NCBI GenBank assembly: GCA_001940725.1
Contig: MDVR01000164.1
Span: 1-21,110, forward strand
Direction of reading: 5' to 3'
DNA from: Candidatus Heimdallarchaeota archaeon LC_2
GTDB lineage: Archaea > Asgardarchaeota > Heimdallarchaeia > Heimdallarchaeales > Kariarchaeaceae
Length of the DNA: 21,110 bases
Shown here: piece by piece, positions 7,317 through 18,100 of the stretch
Layout: every line of letters starts with the position of its first letter
Numbering within the stretch: the stretch's first letter is position 1
The notes under the pieces: generated by a model
What the model was told of the DNA's origin: nothing
Seen by the model: only the letters and a program-made list of their open reading frames with translations
Databases searched by the model: none
Translations under genes and position numbers: made by a program

Positions 7317-10300
7317 ATGAGACTTTCACTAGTTGTTGCTACCCTATTTGTAATTTTACTTATGCTATTCGCCGGTGATCAATCATCTGCCCAAATCGGT
7401 GGAAATGTTGACACGGAAACCACACTAACTATCCCCTCCAATCTTGTAAATGGAGATTCAATAACTGTCGATTCCATGACTACATTTTCTGGTGGTCCCG
7501 TTTTTATGGGTCAGACCACCTTTTATCATCTGAATGATATTAGAACCAAAGGAGATTCGGATTTCGGAACTAGTTTATCATTAATAGATCCTACCTTTGA
7601 GTTTGATTTAAGCTCATCAATGATTCTGAGGGCCATCAGAATTCCCATCAATTCCATCTCAACGGATGCTGTAATCAAATGGAATATATCAGATAATGTC
7701 GGTACGGTTTTGGCTGAGGGTGAGATAAACATCAACGAGCAACTCTATATGCAACAACAGGGTAGTTTGATGATAGTAATTGGCTCATTGCAATCAGATG
7801 ATTTGAATAATGACAATAAATATTCAAATGGGATTTCCCTCACAAATGGTTCCTATAAGATAACATTATCGCAATCTCTTGTTCTTGATTTTCAGAGCAA
7901 AGGGAGTAATACTTACAAAGGGGTATATGCCTATGAAAATGAGGTTCTACAGAATGTTTACCCCCAATTATATTTGATGGGTGGATCTCAACGTGAGAGA
8001 ATCGCCACAATTAATGGGGCTGCAAGCTCAACGTTTACAGTATCAACTGGAACGTCCTATGTATTGGCATATTATGGTGATGGAGAACTAAATTTCTCGC
8101 CATCACATGAACTGAAATTAATTAATGTGGCTACTAATTCGCCTTTGACTGTATCTATGATTGATTATCAGAGTAATCCAGGATCTTCCATCACAATAGA
8201 AGCCAATGTTTTGGATGGTATAACTCCTGTATTGGGTGCCAATGTGGATTTCTCACTCATGCTTAATGATATATTAACCCCCATTGGTTCAGCAATGACT
8301 AATAGTGCAGGAGATACTCAGATATTTTATCTGGTTGATTTAGAGCCTGGCATATATCCCATTTTTGCAGAAGCTAGCTATAATTCTCAATACGGAATAA
8401 TCAATTCAGAACTTAGTCTTTCACAGCCAATTGCGATATGGTCTAATTTACAGATTAGTGCTGAATTTGGATCTGCGGGGCTTGGTATAACCTCTGTCAC
8501 TGTTAGTGGAACTATCAAGACTCAAGGAGGCAACCCAATAGTAGATACATCTATGCAGATCCGTGGAGATGAGTCATTACTTGCCGCTGTTACAAGCGAT
8601 AACAATGGTGATTTTTCACATTCTTATCTGGTGAATTATGTGGTGGGAAATTATATTGATTATTATGCGATTAACATTACCGATGGTTTCTGGGATGCTA
8701 CCCCAGTTTATAGTGATCTCACTATCTCAAGAGGACAGCTAGCAATTAATACCAATGATATCAGTATTGAATTTATAGATCAGCCTGCTCATATCATAGG
8801 TACTGTGACTAACACGCCTCAAGAAAATGTTATAAGTACAATTTATCTTGATCATGAAACAACCCCCGGCGTATGGTTGACTCTGGATACCATTTATTCT
8901 GATAATTTTGATTTCATCTTAGAAACTCAATCAGCTGGATCCTATAATTACAGGGTAAGAGTGGATGAAACACCTCAGTGGACAAGTACACTACAGCCAG
9001 TTGTTGTTAATATTGGACCATCCAATGCGGCTATCTCTAGAGGTGCTTGGCCAACGACCTTTGATATTAAATATCATCAGAATTATGATTTGTCTGCGTA
9101 CGTTTTGAAAGAAGACCTTTCCGCGATTGAAAATGCTGATGTGAAAATCACTGTTTGGGATCCTGTATTGAAATCAAATGTGGTGATTGCCAGTGGAGTA
9201 ACTGATAGTAATGGATTGGTTACACTTTCATGGATATCTTCTGATTCTTATCTAACTCTTCCTGGACTAAGTATCCCTATGATTTATTCTGCAACTCACA
9301 ATGATTTCGTCGTCACTGATCTGCAGGTATTTTTTACATTAGTTTCAAGTGATGTGAGTTTATCCTTAGTAGTAGATACTTGGGTATATGATACAAGCAA
9401 TACTATTGCATTTGACTCATTAGATGAGTTTGGATTGATTGTGAATGAAGGGACTCAATTTGATGTAACTATTGAAGGCTATGTCTATACAATGACAATT
9501 GATGCAGCCGGTCAGGGCAGGATTACCTATCGTTTCGCAAATGTGGGTGTTGCAGTTATCAGTGTAAGTACGACACTTGTAGATCCATTTCCATATAACA
9601 GTTATTCTGAGATACATATATACACTATTACTCCAGGATACTATATTATCACTGATTCAAGTGAAACCGTCCCTCGAGGTATTAATCACCCATTCAGTGC
9701 TACCATTACAGATCATAATGGAATTGCCTTATCTAATCCAGTTACAGTTGAATTATGGCTATTTGATATAATCTGGATAAAGTTGGGAGAGACTACAACA
9801 ACTTCTGATCTTATTATATCTGCTGACATTATTCTAATCTATGGTACTTACACCATTGAGTGGAGAGTGGCAGGAAATTCTCTCTATAATGGTGCATCTG
9901 AGACTTATTTTCTTATAGTTGACAAGGCAGTCACCGAAATTTTATTTTCTCAAGCACCCTTGTCTTATAATTTCAATGATATAGATATTAACAGAGAGGT
10001 TACACTATTAATACAGATTCCGATTCTTGAGTATGAGGTGTCTGGACAATTTATTTCTATTGATTTTACCTCCCCAGATGATAGTTATTCCTGGTTCTTG
10101 GAGAGTGACATCAATGGAGTAGTGAGTTTCACACTCCCCCAGCAGCCAATAACAGGCAACTATGTATTGAACATAAACTATCTGGGAAATACGGATTTTA
10201 TTTCTTCTTCATCTTCAACAACAATTGATGTTATCGGCATTGATACGGTATTATCTTGGAAAATTGTGCCCAATGACGCATATTATGGGGAGAATCAACT

Positions 10301-13300
10301 ATTCAGTGTGCATGCGGAGGATACACTTGGTAATGATCTGATTGGATTCACAGTTGATCTCACAATCGGTCCTGATACCTTTTCAGTTCTTACCAATAGT
10401 ACTGGCGATGCTGCCTTCAATATTAATATGATTTATGAGGGGACTGTGGAACTCAATTTAGTATTGCAGGCGAAGGATGGCTGGAATAGTCAGTATATTG
10501 ACATCTCAATACAGATAGGGAAGAAACAACTTGCAGTGACTTCTGAGATTAATTCAATTATGTATTCTCCCACCAATGATAATCAAAATCTCGATTTTGC
10601 CATTCTTGTCAATTCTAATAATGATCCCTTTTTGGTTAATATTAAACTGGAACTTTACTGGTTGAATCCAACCTCGGGACAATTCGAATTTGTAGATATA
10701 TACTATACAGACATTAGTGGATATCTGTATATGACTCTTTCATTTCCCGCAATAGATGCAGCCCAATCCTATGTTTTCAACTGGTTGGCTTCTGATGCGG
10801 ATTTTATATCTTATCAACTGGATCAATTCTATGCTGTTGCCCCTATGTCATTGGATGTATCCATATCCTACGACTCGGGAAACTATATGGAATCAACACC
10901 CATTGATTTCACCATCAGGGATAATAATGGTCTACTGATTAGTGATTTGGATATGTATATGAGTTATACTGAGACTATAATTCTCTGGTCAGAAACTGAT
11001 ACAACCTCGTTCGGTATGTCGACTATCAATTTCTATGCCCCATCTGTTGGAGATCTATCTGTTTATTATAGAATATCCGATATTAATGGGAACTTTATAA
11101 TGGTCGATGGAAATATCATCATTTCTATCAATCCAACGATGATTATATTGAATTACTCCCTCGATGATGATCAGGGTGTTGTTACTCTTCTGGTTGATGT
11201 TAGAAATCCAGCAAACGATGTAATCACCGAGGGTATGGTTGTTATTGAGAGTTGGCAGGGAACATGGATAACAGAACAGACGGTTTCTCTTTCACAGACC
11301 AATTCTTACATACTTAATCTTTATTCCGATTCAATGCAATTTCGTCTCTCTTACATTGCAAATTCTCATTATAGTAATTCAGACTTAATCTTTGCTCTGT
11401 ATAAACAAGATTTGACAGTATTGAATAGTCCATTTGAAATGGAGGTAAGCAATGATCTACCCATCAATTTAGAATTGCAGGGAAATTCATCCCTTAATGG
11501 GTATCTGGTGGAAATTCATATTTATGATGAAATAACAGGTCAATGGACCAATTATGGAAATTTGTATACCTCAGATGGTTTTATCAATGAAACAATTCCT
11601 GTCAACTTGGATATTGGACCCTATCAAATTAGAATTATGATACCGGAACAGGGTTGGTATTACGTCTACGATCAGATTTTCACCCTTGATATTAGTTTTA
11701 ACCATTTCTACTTTGAAGTTGGTAATGATAAATTCATCAGAGGAATCACAAATAATATTGAGGTTAGAATAAATACAACGGCTCCAGATGCGGTTGCAAA
11801 CGTCAAACTCGATCTTTTTATTGAGGTTGATACAACAAAAATCCATCTAGGCACCGTTTTCACTGACGCAAATGGAATTGCAGTTTTTAGTTTTACACCT
11901 TATCAAGATTATGGACAATATATATTTATTATCGAAAGTACTCAGACCGCACTTATAGATGCGGCCAATCATTCGTTCACAGGTATTGTGGGATATAATG
12001 TTAACTCCGAATATTCTGTTGTGGACACAATAGATTACGATCAGGGAGGAGTATTAAATATATTGATTACTGATCACACAGGCCAGCCGATTGACAATGC
12101 TCAAGTTGATGTGTTTTATAGTTTGTTTGACAGTGTAAATCAAACTTACTCTGATCCCCTGTATCTTGTTACGCTCACCACAAATAATACCGGATATATC
12201 CAGATCCAAATACAACCCAATATAATCTTGAGCAATAATATTGAAATTTCAATCTCTATCACTGATCCCCTAATAATAGGAAACACCGTTTTTGTTTATA
12301 ATACGGAAATCGTGCAGATCTCGCCAACTATCAATTCTAGCATAGATGACAAGGGAGTGAGCCAATATGCGACAATCACTATTGTGGTAATTAATTCCGT
12401 AGACCAATATATAGGTGGTGATATTTCATGGTCACTCAAGAGTGGAACCCAAACCACCATAATAGGGGGGTCAGGTTCAATGGTCTTGGTCAATGGTGTT
12501 TACCAGTATTCTTTCGATATTGCAGCCGTTTATATTGGCAATTATCAAATCATAATCGATTATGTAGATACTAATTCCATTAAAAAATATCTGGATACCT
12601 CAATACAGTTCGATTTTGGATGGACCAAAGCTGACAGTGAAATTATCCTTGCAACTCCCATAGTGACCTATAATACTTCATATAATGTTTCATTCATTAT
12701 CTCTGATGCTAATGATGGTCATGCCCTTGTGAATATAGAAATGAAATTAATTATCAATGATAATGTTTACAATAGTATAACCAATGAGAATGGAATTGCT
12801 ATATTCAAATTGGATCTTATTCCTGGTGTTTATTCAATTGAATTGGATGTCACTCAGTCTTTATTTGTTGCAGATATTTCCACTTCCTTTGATATTATTA
12901 TCTCCAAAGGTATTTCTCCTATCGGGCTTCTTCTTCCATCAAATTATTCAGAGATACCATCCACTGTTTCACTTGATATAGCAGATCCCTTGAAAGAAGA
13001 TAATATTCAAGGAGAATATACTGTATTGATTTATCGCGATGGGGAATTAGCAAATGATGTAACTTGGACATATACCGACGGTTCGATAGATATCTACCCA
13101 ATATACTATAATTTGGAGGCATTATCCACTGAATCAAATCATGAATCACATCTTTATCCAGGGTTATACCGGGTTGAACTATTCAGATATCACCCTCACT
13201 ATGAGAATTCAAGTATCTCAACAGAATTTGTAATTTCTCCTCTTTATATTGAATTTGCATATCGTATTGTTGATATTAATGACACTGAATATCTTATAAT

Positions 13301-13664
13301 CTCACATACAAATGGGACTGGTATTGATATTGAATTCGAAGTCACTCTCAGGAATACCTATTCATCAGATGAAGAGTATTATCTTACTATGACCACGATT
13401 ATGATCCCATGGAATAGTGGAACAATGACTATTTTGATAGAAGGGATTGGTTACATTAGTGGTCAGGCTTCAGGTATTCATGATATCACATTAGTAAATA
13501 CCACTAATACGACACAAAGTTCCAGTAATTCTTCACAAGCTGATGGAAATTCTGGATTGGGGAATATGTTTTCGATAAATTCAGTCCAAGCGACTGGTGG
13601 TCTTGTGATTTTTGGGAGCGTGGTTGCAACTCCTATAGGTAAATACATAAAGAGGAGGAAATGA
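7317..13664 (+). CDS. Giant Ig-like-repeat cell-surface protein
   Basis: This 2115-aa exported protein starts with a signal peptide (MRLSLVVATLFVILLMLFAG, likely cleavage after SSA at residue 25). Residues about 30-270 form a distinct beta-rich domain. From about 275 to 2060 there are roughly 18 repeats of about 85-110 residues, each with an Ig-like/invasin-type beta-sandwich pattern: a strand, then NGxxI..A.V.L, then a turn such as TDSNGLVTLSW or TDANGIAVFSF, then GxYxIxxxYxG. A Ser/Thr/Asn-rich linker (NTTNTTQSSSNSSQ) follows, then a membrane anchor GGLVIFGSVVATPIGKYIKRRK at the end. Many NxS/T sequons suggest heavy N-glycosylation. It should stand out from the cell membrane as a long rod, for adhesion or as part of the envelope. 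The repeats are divergent, so they are old. The stop overlaps the region just before the downstream HAD gene, so the two are cotranscribed. Confidence 0.85.
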   Translation: MRLSLVVATLFVILLMLFAGDQSSAQIGGNVDTETTLTIPSNLVNGDSITVDSMTTFSGGPVFMGQTTFYHLNDIRTKGDSDFGTSLSLIDPTFEFDLSSSMILRAIRIPINSISTDAVIKWNISDNVGTVLAEGEININEQLYMQQQGSLMIVIGSLQSDDLNNDNKYSNGISLTNGSYKITLSQSLVLDFQSKGSNTYKGVYAYENEVLQNVYPQLYLMGGSQRERIATINGAASSTFTVSTGTSYVLAYYGDGELNFSPSHELKLINVATNSPLTVSMIDYQSNPGSSITIEANVLDGITPVLGANVDFSLMLNDILTPIGSAMTNSAGDTQIFYLVDLEPGIYPIFAEASYNSQYGIINSELSLSQPIAIWSNLQISAEFGSAGLGITSVTVSGTIKTQGGNPIVDTSMQIRGDESLLAAVTSDNNGDFSHSYLVNYVVGNYIDYYAINITDGFWDATPVYSDLTISRGQLAINTNDISIEFIDQPAHIIGTVTNTPQENVISTIYLDHETTPGVWLTLDTIYSDNFDFILETQSAGSYNYRVRVDETPQWTSTLQPVVVNIGPSNAAISRGAWPTTFDIKYHQNYDLSAYVLKEDLSAIENADVKITVWDPVLKSNVVIASGVTDSNGLVTLSWISSDSYLTLPGLSIPMIYSATHNDFVVTDLQVFFTLVSSDVSLSLVVDTWVYDTSNTIAFDSLDEFGLIVNEGTQFDVTIEGYVYTMTIDAAGQGRITYRFANVGVAVISVSTTLVDPFPYNSYSEIHIYTITPGYYIITDSSETVPRGINHPFSATITDHNGIALSNPVTVELWLFDIIWIKLGETTTTSDLIISADIILIYGTYTIEWRVAGNSLYNGASETYFLIVDKAVTEILFSQAPLSYNFNDIDINREVTLLIQIPILEYEVSGQFISIDFTSPDDSYSWFLESDINGVVSFTLPQQPITGNYVLNINYLGNTDFISSSSSTTIDVIGIDTVLSWKIVPNDAYYGENQLFSVHAEDTLGNDLIGFTVDLTIGPDTFSVLTNSTGDAAFNINMIYEGTVELNLVLQAKDGWNSQYIDISIQIGKKQLAVTSEINSIMYSPTNDNQNLDFAILVNSNNDPFLVNIKLELYWLNPTSGQFEFVDIYYTDISGYLYMTLSFPAIDAAQSYVFNWLASDADFISYQLDQFYAVAPMSLDVSISYDSGNYMESTPIDFTIRDNNGLLISDLDMYMSYTETIILWSETDTTSFGMSTINFYAPSVGDLSVYYRISDINGNFIMVDGNIIISINPTMIILNYSLDDDQGVVTLLVDVRNPANDVITEGMVVIESWQGTWITEQTVSLSQTNSYILNLYSDSMQFRLSYIANSHYSNSDLIFALYKQDLTVLNSPFEMEVSNDLPINLELQGNSSLNGYLVEIHIYDEITGQWTNYGNLYTSDGFINETIPVNLDIGPYQIRIMIPEQGWYYVYDQIFTLDISFNHFYFEVGNDKFIRGITNNIEVRINTTAPDAVANVKLDLFIEVDTTKIHLGTVFTDANGIAVFSFTPYQDYGQYIFIIESTQTALIDAANHSFTGIVGYNVNSEYSVVDTIDYDQGGVLNILITDHTGQPIDNAQVDVFYSLFDSVNQTYSDPLYLVTLTTNNTGYIQIQIQPNIILSNNIEISISITDPLIIGNTVFVYNTEIVQISPTINSSIDDKGVSQYATITIVVINSVDQYIGGDISWSLKSGTQTTIIGGSGSMVLVNGVYQYSFDIAAVYIGNYQIIIDYVDTNSIKKYLDTSIQFDFGWTKADSEIILATPIVTYNTSYNVSFIISDANDGHALVNIEMKLIINDNVYNSITNENGIAIFKLDLIPGVYSIELDVTQSLFVADISTSFDIIISKGISPIGLLLPSNYSEIPSTVSLDIADPLKEDNIQGEYTVLIYRDGELANDVTWTYTDGSIDIYPIYYNLEALSTESNHESHLYPGLYRVELFRYHPHYENSSISTEFVISPLYIEFAYRIVDINDTEYLIISHTNGTGIDIEFEVTLRNTYSSDEEYYLTMTTIMIPWNSGTMTILIEGIGYISGQASGIHDITLVNTTNTTQSSSNSSQADGNSGLGNMFSINSVQATGGLVIFGSVVATPIGKYIKRRK
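13654..13658 (+). promoter_or_regulatory. Shine-Dalgarno site of the HAD gene
   Basis: GGAGG lies within the last codons of the surface protein gene (Lys-Arg-Arg-Lys), 10 nt before the GTG at 13669. It is the only clear ribosome-binding site in the window, as expected for an internal operon gene when first genes are leaderless. A nearer ATG at 13661 is in a frame that stops after 11 codons. Confidence 0.65.
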
Positions 13665-13668
13665 ATCT

Positions 13669-14457
13669 GTGTTCAAGTACAGTGATAGCTCAATAATTAA
13701 CTCTTCAGTGAACACTTTTGTATTCGATCTCGGAGATACATTGTATCCTTCATCGATACAATATAACGCAATGCAAGATGCATTGGAACTGTACAAAATG
13801 AGAGATATTGACTACAGTAGTTTCTACAAAAAATACTCTTCTAATTATAAATTTCTTGGAGGCACATTGGAAGTGGATTTTGTTGCTGCTTTTCTTGACA
13901 ACATAGATCCACGTCCTGATATTGATGCAAGTGATTTGTTGAGTAGCTATCGATTACGTTTATATGAATTGATCAGGAAATATGTGGCTAAAGATCCTCA
14001 TGGTACTTGGAAATATCTCAAAGATCTATCTGAATCATATAAATTGGGCATTCTGAGTGATAATAGTTGTCATACCAAGGAAATGTGGCAAAACGTCTTC
14101 AAGGATAATCAATTAGATATCTTTGATTTTTTTATTGTGTCTGAAAGTGTTGGAGTTGAGAAACCTAACATGCGAATGTTTTTTGAAATAAGAAAACACA
14201 TAGATTGTCCACTTGAGGAGGTATATTTTTTTGGTAATAACTTAATTCGTGATGGTGCTGCTGCATTTTATGGAATGCATTTTATTCATATTAATGGGTT
14301 TTCCAGCCCCCCAGTTCATCAAAGCCATTCATTATTTCCCACAAAGTCATTTCTATCATATAATTTCATCAACCATGACAATCTAGGTCTATTTTATCTC
14401 GCTAGTAATTATATTTCCACCTACAATGATAATATGGTTAAATCTGCTGGAAACTAG
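13669..14457 (+). CDS. HAD-superfamily hydrolase-like protein with altered catalytic positions
   Basis: This 262-aa protein has the HAD fold motifs in order: motif I VFDLGDTL with nucleophile-type D20, motif II ILSDNS (S130), motif III GVEKPN (K165), and motif IV FFGNNLIRDGA (189-197). In the common phosphatase members motif I is DxD and motif IV starts GD. Here the second motif I position is Gly (G22) and the first motif IV acid is Asn (N190), while D195 remains. It may be a weak or unusual phosphatase, a non-phosphatase HAD, or a binding protein. Substrate cannot be predicted. It starts at GTG 4 nt after the surface protein stop, with a GGAGG site, so it is translated from the same mRNA. 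A T-tract follows its stop. Confidence 0.75.
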   Translation: MFKYSDSSIINSSVNTFVFDLGDTLYPSSIQYNAMQDALELYKMRDIDYSSFYKKYSSNYKFLGGTLEVDFVAAFLDNIDPRPDIDASDLLSSYRLRLYELIRKYVAKDPHGTWKYLKDLSESYKLGILSDNSCHTKEMWQNVFKDNQLDIFDFFIVSESVGVEKPNMRMFFEIRKHIDCPLEEVYFFGNNLIRDGAAAFYGMHFIHINGFSSPPVHQSHSLFPTKSFLSYNFINHDNLGLFYLASNYISTYNDNMVKSAGN

Positions 14458-14458
14458 A

Positions 14459-14464
14459 TTTTTT
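14459..14464 (+). terminator. T-tract terminator after the surface protein operon
   Basis: Six Ts start 2 nt after the HAD stop codon. Archaeal terminators are typically short T-runs without a hairpin, so this is a good candidate for the operon end. Confidence 0.45.
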
Positions 14465-14506
14465 ATAATATGCAGATCTATCAGCCAACTATTTCAAACT
14501 TATATC

Positions 14507-14524
14507 ATTTATATAGGAATCCCA
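14507..14524 (+). promoter_or_regulatory. Promoter of the 170-aa protein gene (shared 18-nt element)
   Basis: ATTTATATAGGAATCCCA has its TATA part centred about 30 nt before the ATG at 14541. It differs by one base from the element at 19469-19486, before the tandem winged-helix gene. Confidence 0.65.
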
Positions 14525-14540
14525 AAGTTAATTATAATAC

Positions 14541-15053
14541 ATGGATAATAATTTCTATTCAGTGGGAACTTATAAAATAATTTCCCATCAAAGCTACCGT
14601 TATTATCTCAATGAACTGGAGGGATTAATTGAATTCAATCAAATAAATCTTAATAGCGAAGACTTTTGTGAGATGTTAAAAGTAACAATTCCATTTCTAA
14701 GAGACGGACAGACATTGAGATCTTGGTATAAGTTGAGATCCACTGAGAACTCGGAATACAAGTTAATTCATTGTATCAGCCATATATTACGAACCATTAT
14801 TGAATGTCGATGTTGTACCGACTTTTATAAGGACAATGAGGAACTCGCAATTCAATTTTTGAGAACATTAATTTTTGAAATATATGCCAAGAAAATAAAT
14901 GGAAATTCAAGTCTTTTCAAAACCGAACTATATTGGAACACATCGATGTTAAAATCCAAAGATATGAATAGCTTCATCAAGAATTATTATTATGAACAAT
15001 TACATTATCGATTCAACAACAATTTAATTGAATCGCAGTTATTACAGGGTTAG
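14541..15053 (+). CDS. Hypothetical all-helical protein
   Basis: This 170-aa soluble protein is not recognised. It is mostly helical, with a cysteine-rich helix IIECRCCTDFY (about 87-97) and many aromatic residues near the end (KNYYYEQLHYRF). The cysteine pair could bind metal, but there is no second conserved pair next to it. It stands directly before the 1442-aa protein, each with its own promoter. Its promoter nearly equals that of the winged-helix gene downstream of the large protein, which suggests that these three genes belong to one functional unit. The start is fixed by the TATA box 30 nt upstream. Confidence 0.6.
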   Translation: MDNNFYSVGTYKIISHQSYRYYLNELEGLIEFNQINLNSEDFCEMLKVTIPFLRDGQTLRSWYKLRSTENSEYKLIHCISHILRTIIECRCCTDFYKDNEELAIQFLRTLIFEIYAKKINGNSSLFKTELYWNTSMLKSKDMNSFIKNYYYEQLHYRFNNNLIESQLLQG

Positions 15054-15085
15054 AATAAATAAGAATTATTTCGAACAAATATTGT

Positions 15086-15096
15086 TTACTTATATA
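15086..15096 (+). promoter_or_regulatory. TATA box of the 1442-aa protein gene
   Basis: TTACTTATATA is centred about 33 nt before the ATG at 15125. It is the same 11-mer as at 7281, within the 71-nt spacer after the 170-aa gene. Confidence 0.65.
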
Positions 15097-15124
15097 AAAT
15101 TCAGCACATTTAATTTACATACCA

Positions 15125-18100
15125 ATGACTGTTCAACTGAGATACAATTTAGAGGATACTGCAATTCTTAGATACACTCTCCCTGATTCATTTTCAGATG
15201 AAACCAAAGATATCCTATTCCTTGCCAAGTGTGGTATCTACCGATTAATGACAAATGATCACCCCTCACTCTCAGAATTGTACAAGATAAGATACAATGA
15301 ACACGGTGGATTGCAGCTAAATGATTACCAAAAAATATTCAAGAAACGTCTTAGTTCTTTGATCTGGGATATTAAGGACAGACCGGAGTTACAACTACAC
15401 CTTCTCATCCCCCAATATACGGGAAACTATTTCTGCATCTGCGTTGTAATTTCCTCCCTAAAGCCGGTTTTATCTGATGGAGATGACGCTAATGATTCTA
15501 ATGTATTATTCAGCTCCTATAATAATTTCTCATTGCAGAATTCCGATCTTGTGCCTTTACATCTCGATAAGATGGCCGACAGTGAGATACAGGATCTATT
15601 CAAAATAGCATCCACTGAGAATAATAATGGAGATATGACATTTGAGTTATCCATTGGTGTGGAGGGGATTCCTGGATTCCTTTTCGAGGAATATCATGTT
15701 GAACTCGGTGTTCATGAAATCGAGGTATTACAAAGTATTGTAAATTTCCAGCTAAATCAATATGACCTCCCTAGAATACAACTCAATGATCGCTATGCAA
15801 AAGTAATTGGTTGGGACACAAACGATCACCTGATTTCCATAATTGAACCTAAGAAAATTGCCACTTTTGGTAATGAAAGAATCATGATGCAGGCACTATG
15901 GATTCTGCAAAATTTTTATCTCAGACATCAGACTAAAGATGTTGCGATAATTAATCCAAAAAACGGAAGACGATCAACTCAACAAGAATTACATTTATTG
16001 ATGGACCAGAGTTTTTTCATAATCACCACAAAAGCTAAACATTGGGAGCGCGCAATACAATCTCTTTCACTAAACAATAAGTATCGCAAAGAGATATTAA
16101 CAAGTTTTCATCCGATTGAAGATTTAGGTGTCGATATAATTCAGCTATTTTACCATAATCGAGATCTGTTATTTAGTGTTATCAAATCTTGGGTTAATAT
16201 TGCCAGTTCTTCCAGAAGTGCCTCTTATGAGATACAATCTATGCTGGAGCTATTTGATGATGCATTCAAGACTTATGGGGGCGAACAATTGGCAGTATTC
16301 CAGTTGCGAATGTTTCTTAAGGAATCAACATTTGACGATCTAGCCCATCCTGAATTGCATAATACCCTTGTATCAAAATATTCAGGCATTTTTGCCCATT
16401 CCTTTTTCAATTTCAAGGAAAAAATCGATATTACCTCTTCTAATACTACTGGAAGACTTTGGAAGAAAGATATTTTTGCACCAGGTATTCACATTATAGA
16501 TGTATCAAAATCCACTCAGCAGGAGCAATTTGCGATTCACTCATTTTTTCTGATCCTCCAGGAAGCCCGCTATTTTTATAAGACATGGACCCTCCATTCC
16601 TTTGGTGAGGGTTTGCGTCATTCTTTTGAGAAATTGCAACAGGTAATTCAGGGAATGTTTTTTAATAAATCACTCCTGCACTTTACCCATAGCACCACCT
16701 TTCCCTTCTTCCTACGGGGTTTTGAACTGTTATTATTCGATAAAGAATTCTCTACCTATTCTGTGTTGAAGGCCTTTGATGCCAATAAATTATTTGAAAA
16801 CACAGGAGATGCGTCTCTCTTCATTTATGAACAATCCGATGTCACCCTCATGAAACCTATAGATCTTCAGGTACTTGATATATTATACGACAGGAATGTC
16901 ATTGTAAAACTGTCTCCGGAACAGCTTGAATACACTCATGATATTTATCCTGTCAAAGAACTTGATGATCCCCAATCATCGAATACAATAACAGAAGTAA
17001 TATCCTCTACAAAAGAAGATGAATCGAACGATCGAGGTAGTGTTTTAACTCAGCCCTTTGTTGAAGAGGAAGATAACATTATTGAGGATTTCGATGAGGA
17101 TAGCTATATTGGACCCGATCTACTATTTAAGATACCAGTGCTTGCGACTTTTCGTTCCTATCGTCAGTATCAATTCCAAGAAATAGAATATACATCTAAT
17201 TTACCACATGATATGGTCAAACAACAACTTCAAGAATTAATCTCACAGAATTGGATAGAAACGACTGTGATCAATAAAACAGATGTGTATCTCCCACTAT
17301 CGAAGGGTAAGGAGTATATGGATGATCTCCTCAAACAAATTCCTGAACTCAAGGAAATTCGGGTTCAGTTGTATGATGAGGTGTTTCCTGATACAGAGAA
17401 TGTTGAGGATGAAGATAAAATTATTGATGAGAACAATATTCTTGATGTGTTACTTGCAATTAGACTATCCTATCATGATCTTACCGATCTTGAAGAAAGG
17501 AAAACGACCTTACTTAACCTCTGTTCGGTTTGTAGTTATATATCAGATAAATTTGGTGAATTTGATAACGTTTTGCGATCTTATTTTTACTGGACAATCG
17601 GTGTGTACGCTTCATTCCTTGTTGCTCAGCTTGATGATAAGAGAGAAGAACATCTACTTGCTTTAAAAATTTCACAGATTGTTACACTCATTTCAGGCAT
17701 ACTAACGGAAAAACTTCAAGACGAATTCAATATAAATCAAATCGAGGCCAGTTCTGATGAGGTATTTGTATTTACTGAGGAAATGAGGGAAGAAGAGCCA
17801 GCACTTGATGATTTATCTGAACAGGTAGAAATCGTACTAACCAAGATTGACAAGAAGAAGGAATTGAAGGAGAATTCTAGTTCCTTGCCACCCCCATCAG
17901 TTCTCAATATTCCTAAATCGGTGGATCGATCGGCAATAGTTCCTAATTCTCTCAGACAGTTGACTCCTCAAGAGCTAAAGCCTATTGAATTATTCCCAGA
18001 TATTGGACCCTGGTACAAGTTTCATCGAATGAATTATGATATCCCCATTCAGAACGATCCATTAATGCTTTCTGCTGATGAGATAATATTCATGTTCATG

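Noticed and set aside
9420..13149. Several 60-90 codon frames inside the surface protein gene
   Set aside because: Shadows of a long, intact coding frame with clear repeats.
13661..13696. ATG overlapping the stop of the surface protein gene (ATGA) as start of the HAD gene
   Set aside because: That frame ends after 11 codons; the HAD frame starts at GTG 13669.
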